From: Lacticaseibacillus rhamnosus
GTDB taxonomy: Bacteria > Bacillota > Bacilli > Lactobacillales > Lactobacillaceae
Length of the DNA: 64,000 bases
Direction of reading: 5' to 3'
Assembly (NCBI RefSeq): GCF_900636965.1
Contig: NZ_LR134331.1
Location: 2,356,001-2,420,000, forward strand
The position numbers and the translations under genes are program-made. The notes beneath the pieces are model-generated. The model had not been told where the DNA came from and searched no databases. It worked only from the letters and a program-made list of their open reading frames with translations. Position 1 is the stretch's first letter, and each line of letters starts with the position of its first letter. Below are positions 36,476 through 44,482 of the stretch, one piece after another.

Positions 36476-37015
36476 CTAGTGATCGGTTGAGCCAAAACCG
36501 CTTTGTCGTTGCGCCAAGCCGCCTTGGTCACCGTCTGCCAATAGAAATGGCATAAAAATACCCTGACCGATGCGATCACCTTTTTTGATCATCACATCCC
36601 GCGGGAAGAAATTCAGGAGCTGAATATAGATTTCGCCTTCATTTGCCGGATTGTTATAGTAGTCGGCATCAATGACCCCAATACCGTTGGGCAGCGTCAG
36701 GCCGTGCTTAAGCGGACTGCTGGAACGATTGGCCAAAATCAACACTTCATTAGGCTGCATATAGGCTTTAATGCCAGTGGGAACCAAGTAAGGCTTTAAA
36801 ATCTTCTTCGCCCGTTCAAAGTCCTTATTCGTCAGCGGGTGCTCATTTTTAATCAACCGAAAAAGCCGAATGAAGTCATAACGCCAAATACTCCGCAACA
36901 GAAAATCTTCGCGCGCATAAAAATCATACCCAGCCGCCTGCTTAGTCTGGCGGGTCGGCAAGGTTAAGTTGTCATCTTGATACTTTGAAACAATTTCAAA
37001 TCCGCGGGTCTTCAT
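36476..37015 (-). CDS. dut: dUTPase family protein
   Basis: 179 residues from ATG 37015, with TTGGAGGC six bases upstream. The five trimeric-dUTPase motifs appear as AGYDFYA, NRSSSPLKHGL, GVIDADYYNN, GDRIGQGIF and RQSGFGSTD. An insertion of about 40 residues lies between motifs 1 and 2 (YDFIRLFRLIKNEH and after), so the protein is longer than the usual 145-150 residues. Motif 5 has Ser where many have Gly (GGFGSTG). It should cleave dUTP to dUMP. Three structured repeats lie immediately upstream of its ribosome site. Confidence 0.88.
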   Translation of the reverse strand: MKTRGFEIVSKYQDDNLTLPTRQTKQAAGYDFYAREDFLLRSIWRYDFIRLFRLIKNEHPLTNKDFERAKKILKPYLVPTGIKAYMQPNEVLILANRSSSPLKHGLTLPNGIGVIDADYYNNPANEGEIYIQLLNFFPRDVMIKKGDRIGQGIFMPFLLADGDQGGLAQRQSGFGSTDH

Positions 37016-37037
37016 GAAAATAGCCTCCAAAAAAAGT

Positions 37038-37159
37038 GTGAGCGTGAACCAGCCCGGTTAGAAACCGGAGTGTAAGTGGCCTTGGGCGTGATGGCCGCTC
37101 TTTGGCCATTGCGACCAAGGTCCTTACACGCAGGTTTCTGGGCTGGCGAACGCGTTATG
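37038..37159 (+). repeat. Structured intergenic repeat, full copy C
   Basis: Outer helix CCAGCCC/GGGCTGG, second AGAAACC/GGTTTCT, third GTGTAAG/CTTACAC, hairpin TGGCC/GGCCA. Its end is only 22 bases before the dut ATG, so on the minus strand it is part of the dut leader. Confidence 0.9.
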
Positions 37160-37281
37160 GTGAGCGCGAGCCGGCGCGTTTAGAAGTCGGAGTGTAAGTG
37201 GCCACAGACGTGATGGCCGGGCTTTGGCCATTGCGGCTGTGGTCCTTACACGCAGACTTCTGCGCCGGGGAGCGCGTTATA
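37160..37281 (+). repeat. Structured intergenic repeat, full copy D
   Basis: Outer helix CCGGCGC/GCGCCGG, second AGAAGTC/GACTTCT, fourth CCACAGACG against GCGGCTGTGG, all differing from the adjacent copies C and E yet paired. Confidence 0.9.
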
Positions 37282-37285
37282 GAAA

Positions 37286-37407
37286 GTGAGCGTGAACCAG
37301 CCCGCTTAGAAACCGGAGTGTAAGCGGCCTCGAGCGTGATGGCCCGGGTTTGGCCATTGCGTTCGAGGTCCTTACACGCAGGTTTCTGGGCTGGTGAACG
37401 CGTTATG
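37286..37407 (+). repeat. Structured intergenic repeat, full copy E
   Basis: Outer helix CCAGCCC/GGGCTGG, second AGAAACC/GGTTTCT, fourth CCTCGAGCG against CGTTCGAGG. A remnant of a further 5' arm (GAGCGCAAACCAGC) follows at 37409-37425. Confidence 0.9.
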
Positions 37408-37659
37408 ACGAGCGCAAACCAGCTTGTGCGCCAGAAAGCACGCCAACACGTCCAAAGTATCATACCACGCGGAGACAATCGAAGGCCACGGTGTAAGGGC
37501 TTCCCTTCTTGTAATTATACCGTTTTCCTGATAAATTTGGCTTATAAAAGTCATTCATGAATTGGGTTAACGACGGATGGGTCATCAGACGAACTGTGCC
37601 AGTTACGCGCCTTGATTCTTAATAGGATGACCATCATTCAATTTGCCAAGGAGGCTGCT

Positions 37660-37950
37660 ATGGAATTTCAACGTGAACCAGGACGAATTTTTAATACGGA
37701 TTGGGACGGCCGACTGATGGCGGAAGTCACTTTCCAATCAATCGATGACGGTCAGGCGTGGGCAGTGGATCACACCTTTGTCGATGAAAGCCTTCGCGGT
37801 CAAGGCATTGCCGCTCAGCTCATCGAAGCCGTAGTTGCAGCAGCGCGCAAAGAAGGCAAAACCATCGAGCCGCTATGTTCCTATGCCGTGCATGCATTCC
37901 ATAATCATCCGGAATATGCAGACGTTTTGCGACCAGTTAAAGATCAGTAA
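37660..37950 (+). CDS. GNAT-like N-acetyltransferase (YjdJ type)
   Basis: 96 residues from ATG 37660, after AAGGAGG. The short GNAT fold has AEVTF, VDESLRGQGIAAQLIEAVVAAAR as the acetyl-CoA loop and CSYAVHAF near the end, typical of the small YjdJ-type acetyltransferases. Target unknown. It is a single gene with its own terminator. Confidence 0.88.
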   Translation: MEFQREPGRIFNTDWDGRLMAEVTFQSIDDGQAWAVDHTFVDESLRGQGIAAQLIEAVVAAARKEGKTIEPLCSYAVHAFHNHPEYADVLRPVKDQ

Positions 37951-37962
37951 AAATCCTCCGCA

Positions 37963-37990
37963 AAAGCTGCCGAACCTTGGCAGCTTTTTT
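37963..37990 (+). terminator. Terminator after GNAT gene
   Basis: AAAGCTGCC and GGCAGCTTT arms followed by Ts. Confidence 0.88.
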
Positions 37991-38121
37991 GATGCCTTTA
38001 TAGTCTTGGCTCCTTTTTTAATAAAACGCCAACTTTTACCCAAAAGCTTTCCAGTTTCATCTTTAAATCTAAATTAAATTGGGGTAAGGTTTCTTTAATG
38101 CAATTTGAAAAGGAGGACGTT

Positions 38122-39441
38122 ATGTCAGAAATTACATTTGATCAAATTAAAGCCTTTCAAGATCAGCTTGATCAGCATCCGGCATCGGGTGCACTTGGCC
38201 GAGCTGTCCAAAATGTCGGGCCACAAGCCGCAAGCCGTGAAACCATGGACGGCGAAGATATGAAGCCGGTTTTCTCAATTGATCTGGACACCGGCAGCGT
38301 TGCCAACCAGAAGAAAAGCGGTCGGTGCTGGCTCTTTGCGACATTGAATACAGTCCGCCACGGGATTGCGGATGAATTTGGCATCAAGGATTTCGAATTC
38401 TCACAAAACTACAATGCCTTCTTTGATCGCTTGGAAAAAGCCAATTTATTTTATGAAAATATTCTGGCAACCGCGGACAAACCCCTGGATGACCGAGAAG
38501 TCGCCACTTACTTAAGCGGTCCAGATGAAGATGGTGGCCACTACGATCAAGCGGCCGCCTTAATTGAAAAGTACGGGTTGGTGCCTAAGTCGGTCATGCC
38601 GGAAACTTATAACAGCGACAAAACCGCTGAACTCAACAGTGTGTTGAACGAGAAGTTACGTAAAGATGCCAAGGTGTTGCGGACCCTCAAGCAAGATAAC
38701 GCCAGCGAAGAAGCCATCGCCAAGCAAAAACGCGAATTTCTCAGTGTTGTTTATCGCATTTTGGCTTACACCTTTGGCAATCCGCCGACAACGTTTGATT
38801 TCGAGTACCGTGATGACAAGAAGCAATACCATCGCGATACTAACTTGACCCCGCAGTCATTCTTCAAAAAGTACGTCAAATGGCATTTCGACGATTACGT
38901 GGTGATTGCCGGCGATCCCGAACCAACCAAAAAGTATCAGCAATTGTATACCATCAATTCAGCCAACACAGTTGTTGAAGGCCATCCGCTGACAATTTTA
39001 AATCTCCCTCCGGAACGCTTGAAGCAGCTGGCATTAGCGCAACTGCAAGCAGGTGAAGCTGTCTGGTTTGGCAATGATGTACTAGCCGACATGGATCGGA
39101 AATCCGGCACGCTTAAAGGCGGATTGTTCAATTACAGTGATTTGTTTGGTGTCGATTTCCATGTGAACAAAACCGACCGTATCGTGACCACCGAAGCAGA
39201 AATGTCCCACGCCATGACCCTAACCGGCGCCGATGTCGTTGATGGCACGGTCACCAAATGGAAAGTCGAAAATTCATGGGGCAAGGAAAATGGCCACGAT
39301 GGTTATTTTGTGGCCGATGCCAGCTGGTTTGACCAGTACGTTTATGAAGTCGTGGTTCGCAAGGATCTTTTAACTGACGCGGAACAAGCGCTCCTTCAAA
39401 CCGAGCCGATCAACTTGCCTGTATGGGATTTTCTAAATTAA
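38122..39441 (+). CDS. pepC: Aminopeptidase C (bleomycin hydrolase family), copy 1
   Basis: 439 residues from ATG 38122, with AAAGGAGG eight bases upstream. Papain-fold catalytic residues are Cys69 in QKKSGRCWLF, His in MSHAMTLTG and Asn in VENSWGKE. Cytosolic PepC of lactic acid bacteria removes N-terminal residues from casein-derived peptides. A paralogue follows 144 bases downstream, with no terminator seen between them. Confidence 0.93.
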   Translation: MSEITFDQIKAFQDQLDQHPASGALGRAVQNVGPQAASRETMDGEDMKPVFSIDLDTGSVANQKKSGRCWLFATLNTVRHGIADEFGIKDFEFSQNYNAFFDRLEKANLFYENILATADKPLDDREVATYLSGPDEDGGHYDQAAALIEKYGLVPKSVMPETYNSDKTAELNSVLNEKLRKDAKVLRTLKQDNASEEAIAKQKREFLSVVYRILAYTFGNPPTTFDFEYRDDKKQYHRDTNLTPQSFFKKYVKWHFDDYVVIAGDPEPTKKYQQLYTINSANTVVEGHPLTILNLPPERLKQLALAQLQAGEAVWFGNDVLADMDRKSGTLKGGLFNYSDLFGVDFHVNKTDRIVTTEAEMSHAMTLTGADVVDGTVTKWKVENSWGKENGHDGYFVADASWFDQYVYEVVVRKDLLTDAEQALLQTEPINLPVWDFLN

Positions 39442-39585
39442 GATTAACTGATATGCTAAACTAAGTGAGTCACAAAACGGTGTCGGCTTATGACGAAATC
39501 TTCGCCGCCTTTTCGAACGACCATGATTTTCATTACCAGCCGCATGGTGACTCAGCTCATGCACATAAAAAGGAGTGTTTATTTA

Positions 39586-40932
39586 ATGTCTGCAGAAATT
39601 ACTTCAGGCGATTTGGATCAGTTCAAACAGGATCTTCAAGCCACACCTGGCGCCAACGCCTTACAAAAAGCGGTCATGAACAATGGTATTAATGCAACCG
39701 CCGAGAATACGGACAGCAAAGTTGCCATGACACCAACGTTCTCAATTGAACTTGATACCGGTGCTGTGTCAAACCAAAAGCAAAGCGGTCGTTGCTGGAT
39801 GTTCGCCGCCTTGAATACTATGCGTCATGGCATTCAGGCACAATTTAAGATCAAGGATTTTGAACTGTCCCAAAACTACACCTTCTTCTGGGACAAGTTT
39901 GAAAAGTCCAACTATTTTTATGAAAATGTCTTAAAAACCGCCGATCAACCACTCGACAGCCGTAAAGTTGCCTTTCTTTTGGCTACCCCGCAACAAGATG
40001 GCGGCCAATGGGATATGCTGTCAGCCTTAATCGAAAAGTATGGTATTGTGCCGAAGTCAGTAATGCCTGAAACCTACAGTTCTAGCAAGAGTAACGAATT
40101 AAACGGCTTGCTCAACTTGAAACTGCGTAAAGACGCCGTCACCCTACGTAAGTTAGTTGCTGACAAAGCTAGCGATGCCGACATTGAAGCAGCCAAGCAA
40201 AAAATGCTGGCTGAAGACTATCGCATCTTGGCATACACGTTAGGCAACCCGCCAACCAAATTTGACTTTGAATACCGCGATGATGATAAGAATTATCACA
40301 TTGATCGCGAATTGACGCCGCAAACCTTCTTCAAGAAGTATGTCGGCTGGAATCTCGATGACTATCAAAGTATCATCAACGCCCCAACCGCTGACAAGCC
40401 TTACAAGCACCTTTACACCGTTGAAATGCTGGGCAATGTCGTAGGTGGTCGTGAAGTTCGCCACTTGAATCTTGACATTGATACCTTCAAAGACTTGGCA
40501 ATCAAGCAACTCAAGGCCGGCGAATCAGTTTGGTTCGGTTCCGATGTTGGTCAAAGCTCCGATCGTCAACTTGGCATTTTGGACACCAACATTTACAAGA
40601 AAGATGACCTGTTCAACACCGACTTCACCATGACTAAAGCTGAACGCCTTGACTATGGCGAAAGCTTGATGACTCACGCAATGGTCTTGACCGGCGTTGA
40701 TCTTGTAGACGGCAAGCCAACCAAGTGGAAAGTTGAAAACTCTTGGGGTGAAAAAGTCGGCGAAAAAGGCTACTTTGTCGCAAGTGATGCGTGGTTTGAC
40801 CAATTCGTCTACCAAGTTGTTATTTCCAAGAAGTATCTCCCAGCTGAACTACAGGATGTCATCAAGAACGAATACGACAAGCCAACCGTTCTTGCACCTT
40901 GGGATCCAATGGGTGCTTTGGCATCAAGATAA
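39586..40932 (+). CDS. pepC: Aminopeptidase C (bleomycin hydrolase family), copy 2
   Basis: 448 residues from ATG 39586, with AAAAAGGAG upstream. Catalytic Cys70 lies in QKQSGRCWMF, the His in MTHAMVLTG and the Asn in VENSWGEK. It aligns with copy 1 along its whole length but differs at many positions, so the duplication is old. An AT-rich segment at about 39440-39470 could provide its own promoter. A good terminator follows. Confidence 0.93.
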   Translation: MSAEITSGDLDQFKQDLQATPGANALQKAVMNNGINATAENTDSKVAMTPTFSIELDTGAVSNQKQSGRCWMFAALNTMRHGIQAQFKIKDFELSQNYTFFWDKFEKSNYFYENVLKTADQPLDSRKVAFLLATPQQDGGQWDMLSALIEKYGIVPKSVMPETYSSSKSNELNGLLNLKLRKDAVTLRKLVADKASDADIEAAKQKMLAEDYRILAYTLGNPPTKFDFEYRDDDKNYHIDRELTPQTFFKKYVGWNLDDYQSIINAPTADKPYKHLYTVEMLGNVVGGREVRHLNLDIDTFKDLAIKQLKAGESVWFGSDVGQSSDRQLGILDTNIYKKDDLFNTDFTMTKAERLDYGESLMTHAMVLTGVDLVDGKPTKWKVENSWGEKVGEKGYFVASDAWFDQFVYQVVISKKYLPAELQDVIKNEYDKPTVLAPWDPMGALASR

Positions 40933-40961
40933 GCTTGATCTGAAAACACTAAGATAACTGG

Positions 40962-41001
40962 AAAAGTCTCGTAATTTTGATCTAAAGTTACGAGGCTTTT
41001 T
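40962..41001 (+). terminator. Terminator after pepC copy 2
   Basis: AAAAGTCTCGTAA pairs with TTACGAGGCTTTT, followed by Ts. Confidence 0.85.
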
Positions 41002-41056
41002 GTATACCGCCGTAAGCGATTCAAACCAATGCGGCTGACTGAGTGACTTAACGCTC

Positions 41057-41084
41057 ATAACGCGTTTTCCAGCGCAGAAGTCTT
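41057..41084 (-). repeat. Structured intergenic repeat, fragment
   Basis: CATAACGCGTTTTCCAGCGC followed by AGAAGTC: only the 3' arm of the element, in reverse orientation, upstream of ABC module 2. Confidence 0.65.
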
Positions 41085-41148
41085 TGAGTCTGATAAAATT
41101 GTGGTATTCTGGTTGCAACTGGATTAAATCAAATGAGGAGATCGGGCC

Positions 41149-42249
41149 ATGGGGACACAATTAGCTTTTGATTGGCGCCAAATCATTCATTCACGCAAAA
41201 ACATTGCCTTATTGGGGTTGTTCTTTGCGGCATTCATCATCGCATTCTTCGCACTAGTCTGGACGCACCGCCTTGATATTCAACAGACTTCCGAGGCCAC
41301 TGCCAATGCCGCCGTGGCTAACTATGCAGAATATAACTTGGACACACTGAGCAAGACGCAAAAACCGCTATTGGCGAATCTAGATGACCAAAATTCGGCG
41401 ACTGGTGTTATTGACTTGGGCATCCAGCTTGATCAACCCGATACGACCCGTAACGGGCTGCTTAGTTTGCGCACTGCTCAACTTGAAATGCGGCAACGGC
41501 ATTATAAAGCACTTAACACCATGCCGCTGCCGCCGCTGCACCAACTTAAAGGTGACGTTCTAGCGCTTACTACGTTAAAAAAGCAGCAAAAACCTGCCGT
41601 CACAGCGGTTTCCACTAGCGTGGCGTATCTCGTCACCATCCTGCCTTATCTCAGCTGGTTAACCGGCGCGGCTGCCGTGCTGCTAGCCTGTGATAGCTGG
41701 GTTGAACGACGACGCCACCAAACGCTGATTAGCGCGCGTCCTTTATCTGTCGGCGTTGCGGGTAGCAGTCGCTTGCTCACTTTAATTGGTTTTTACATAT
41801 TGATCCTTGTTGCGGGTGGCGCGGCTGCAGTCGGCTTACCTGCGCTATTAAAAGGCTTTGGTGACTTCGACTACCCCATGGCCATCATGGGACAAACATT
41901 ACTGCCATTGTGGGAATATTTACTCATTTTCATGGCTCTCACATTACTGGCCGGCATTTGGATCATTAGCTTTAGTATGCTGATTAACACGTGGATAACC
42001 AATGCTTACCTCACGACCTTTATTGTGACCGCCACTGCTTTATTGCCGCTTATACTGCCGCAGCTTTTCCGGTTTGTGTGGTTTCTGCCATTCTCCTATC
42101 TCGACGTTGCCGCAATGATGCGTGGAACATTAATTGATCGACTGAATCAGCCCTTAGCCAGTATTTGGATCGGTACAGGCGCTTTATTCATCTGGTCGGT
42201 GCTTAATCTGGGACTCTTTGGTTATCGGGCCAGAAAGGAGGCAGCATGA
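41149..42249 (+). CDS. ABC transporter permease A (module 2)
   Basis: 366 residues, GAGGAG before the ATG. One N-terminal membrane segment, a loop of about 130 residues, then six membrane segments. It is the counterpart of the permease at 13438-14553 (shared DSWVE..RHQT and GFGDFDYP segments). Its stop overlaps the start of permease B. Confidence 0.85.
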   Translation: MGTQLAFDWRQIIHSRKNIALLGLFFAAFIIAFFALVWTHRLDIQQTSEATANAAVANYAEYNLDTLSKTQKPLLANLDDQNSATGVIDLGIQLDQPDTTRNGLLSLRTAQLEMRQRHYKALNTMPLPPLHQLKGDVLALTTLKKQQKPAVTAVSTSVAYLVTILPYLSWLTGAAAVLLACDSWVERRRHQTLISARPLSVGVAGSSRLLTLIGFYILILVAGGAAAVGLPALLKGFGDFDYPMAIMGQTLLPLWEYLLIFMALTLLAGIWIISFSMLINTWITNAYLTTFIVTATALLPLILPQLFRFVWFLPFSYLDVAAMMRGTLIDRLNQPLASIWIGTGALFIWSVLNLGLFGYRARKEAA

Positions 42250-43442
42250 TGCGATATTTCCGATTTCAACTCCATCAACTGCTTACCAATCGTAAAAACT
42301 TGGCTGTCATTGGCATCGCACTCGTTGCCTTGATTTGCCAGTTCGTCTTTTTTCCGCCAAATCAGGTGCCACCTGAACTTCCGACAAGTACGGTGTTGAC
42401 ACGTGATCGCGATAAAAATGTGGCATTTATCAATGAGCCACATGGACCGCATACAGCGATGTGGGTCCCTGTCACCCGTCAACTCGTCAAAATTGAAAAC
42501 CGCATGTTAACGGCGCAAAAGCAGCAGCATTCGCAGGCCTATGTGCAGGCAACTTTGGATTATCTGGCTTTTGTACGAAAAAATGCCGCCAATCCTGAGG
42601 CTCAAAGTAGCCCATTCCACTATCCGCTAACATATTATTTTGAAAATCGGCAATACCCTGATGCCGATGCTGCTTTTGCCAATATCACCCTGACGCGCTC
42701 GCTGATGACTTTAGCCGATCAGCGCGATCCCGACATGACTGCGGTTCATCAGCAAACTTTCTGGCAGACGCTTTTCCGTGGCGCGTTAGGCGGGTGGCTC
42801 ACTGCGCTACTGCTGATCACGATCTTATTTGCTAATGATTTGCTGACGAGCGAACAACGCCATCGCAGCATCGTTCGGTCATCGCCTCTAAGTCCCTGGC
42901 ATGCCATCAACACCAAAACCTTGACCGTGCTAACAGCCTTAGCCGGTGTACTTCTGCTATCAGCGCTTGTTGTTGCCGGCTTCGTCATCCCTACTCACGG
43001 ACTAGGATCGCTAACAACTGCGATCGCCTACTTTGCCAAAGATGGGATGACAGTTACCGTTGATCCGATCGCGCTCAGCATTGCTCTCCCCATCATCCTC
43101 GGCTTGACAATCCTACTGATGTGGCTCTTTATTCGGTTAAATCTACTGTGTCAGTTACTTTTCCACAACGAACTGGTTGGACTGGTACTCAGTGCACTCT
43201 TGCTATTCGGCGAACCACTCTACTTCATGCATGGCCTGGCTTTTTCGGTTCCGCAAACCGCGTACTACCTGCCCGGGTACATGAATCCGGCGGCGATTGT
43301 CAGCAGGTTGCAAAACTTTCGCTATGATACCAGCCGCATGAGTCCGCTCGCTGCTTTGATTGTGGTCGGCAGTGTGATTATCGTGCTTGAAGTGATCCTA
43401 TTCATCATCACGCATCGACGCCGGGCAGCAATCGTTAAATAA
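42246..43442 (+). CDS. ABC transporter permease B (module 2)
   Basis: 398 residues; AGGAGG before ATG 42246, overlapping permease A by four bases. Layout is one membrane segment, a loop of about 140 residues and six more segments. RLQNFRYDTSRM near the end matches the paralogue at 12210. Part of a three-gene unit with permease A and the ATPase. Confidence 0.85.
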   Translation: MMRYFRFQLHQLLTNRKNLAVIGIALVALICQFVFFPPNQVPPELPTSTVLTRDRDKNVAFINEPHGPHTAMWVPVTRQLVKIENRMLTAQKQQHSQAYVQATLDYLAFVRKNAANPEAQSSPFHYPLTYYFENRQYPDADAAFANITLTRSLMTLADQRDPDMTAVHQQTFWQTLFRGALGGWLTALLLITILFANDLLTSEQRHRSIVRSSPLSPWHAINTKTLTVLTALAGVLLLSALVVAGFVIPTHGLGSLTTAIAYFAKDGMTVTVDPIALSIALPIILGLTILLMWLFIRLNLLCQLLFHNELVGLVLSALLLFGEPLYFMHGLAFSVPQTAYYLPGYMNPAAIVSRLQNFRYDTSRMSPLAALIVVGSVIIVLEVILFIITHRRRAAIVK

Positions 43443-43452
43443 AGGAGGCCCC

Positions 43453-44331
43453 ATGATGGAATTACAATTACAAAATCTCGTTTTGGGTTTCAAAAATAAA
43501 CCCAATGTCATTCATGATATCAGCCTAACGATGACGAGCGGCTCAATTGTCGGCATTGTGGCGCCCAATGGTACTGGTAAAACAACCTTGCTGCGATTGA
43601 TTCTTAATGATCTCAAACCACAATCCGGCAAAGTGGTATTAGATGGACAAACATACGGCAGCCAAAAGCATACCCTCGCCATGCATCGGCAAATGTGCCT
43701 TTTCCCGGTTCAAGATGATCTTTATCCTGACTTATCGGGCAAGGCGCACCTGGCATATTACGCCCGACTTTGGCATAACCAAACGAAAAGTGTTAAGCAA
43801 ATTATCAGCGCACTCGACATGCAGGATTATGTCAATCAGCCGGTGCGAACTTATTCAATGGGCATGAAGCAGCGTCTTTGCTTTGGCATGGTGATGGCGG
43901 CCAACACCCCGATTATGCTATTAGATGAATTCATGAACGGTTTGGACACGATCAACGTTGCGCGCATGTCGCAGATTCTGCGCGGATTGCGGGCAGAAGG
44001 CAAATTGATTATTACAGTGTCGCATCTATTGAATAATCTGCAAGGATATGCTGATTTCATCTACTTCATGCGCGATGGCAAAATCATCAAAACGATTGAT
44101 CAGCATGAACAACAACCTTTGTATATTCAAGTGGCAGCCGAAGAAGCCAACCGGTTACCGCGCATGCCTTGGCAGCACTATCCCAATGGCATGTTGGTAT
44201 TGCCAATTAACAACCTCCCCGGCGAACATTTTAACCAGTTGCTGCTAGGACTGGCTGCGCATCACATTGTGTTTAAATTAGCACCACTGGATCTTGAAAC
44301 TTACTTCAATGAATTTTATGATGCCGATTAA
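43453..44331 (+). CDS. ABC transporter ATP-binding protein (module 2)
   Basis: 292 residues; AAAGGAGG precedes the ATG. Walker A APNGTGKTTLL, signature YSMGMKQRL, Walker B PIMLLDEFMNGLD and switch SHLL, with an 80-residue C-terminal part. Each motif matches the ATPase at 11341. Substrate is unknown; no regulator gene is adjacent. Confidence 0.9.
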   Translation: MMELQLQNLVLGFKNKPNVIHDISLTMTSGSIVGIVAPNGTGKTTLLRLILNDLKPQSGKVVLDGQTYGSQKHTLAMHRQMCLFPVQDDLYPDLSGKAHLAYYARLWHNQTKSVKQIISALDMQDYVNQPVRTYSMGMKQRLCFGMVMAANTPIMLLDEFMNGLDTINVARMSQILRGLRAEGKLIITVSHLLNNLQGYADFIYFMRDGKIIKTIDQHEQQPLYIQVAAEEANRLPRMPWQHYPNGMLVLPINNLPGEHFNQLLLGLAAHHIVFKLAPLDLETYFNEFYDAD

Positions 44332-44425
44332 TCACCAAGGCCACTCAAAGTCGCTTGAACAGCAGCTTTTTATGAAAGTTTTTCTGGATGCAAGATATTG
44401 GGCAAAATAAATTAAGAGCCTTCCC

Positions 44426-44453
44426 TTACAATGACACTCGGTTCTGCTACAAT
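44426..44453 (+). promoter_or_regulatory. Predicted kup promoter
   Basis: TTACAA (44426-44431) and TACAAT (44448-44453) with a 16-base spacer. Confidence 0.5.
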
Positions 44454-44482
44454 GACGTTATTACTTTTCAGGAGGCACAAAT

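Noticed and set aside
37038-37407. Possible CRISPR array
   Set aside because: Units are 120-nt palindromes in direct contact, without short repeats and unique spacers.
44332-44482. Possible cyclic di-AMP riboswitch before kup
   Set aside because: The leader is too short and shows none of the ydaO-type conserved elements.
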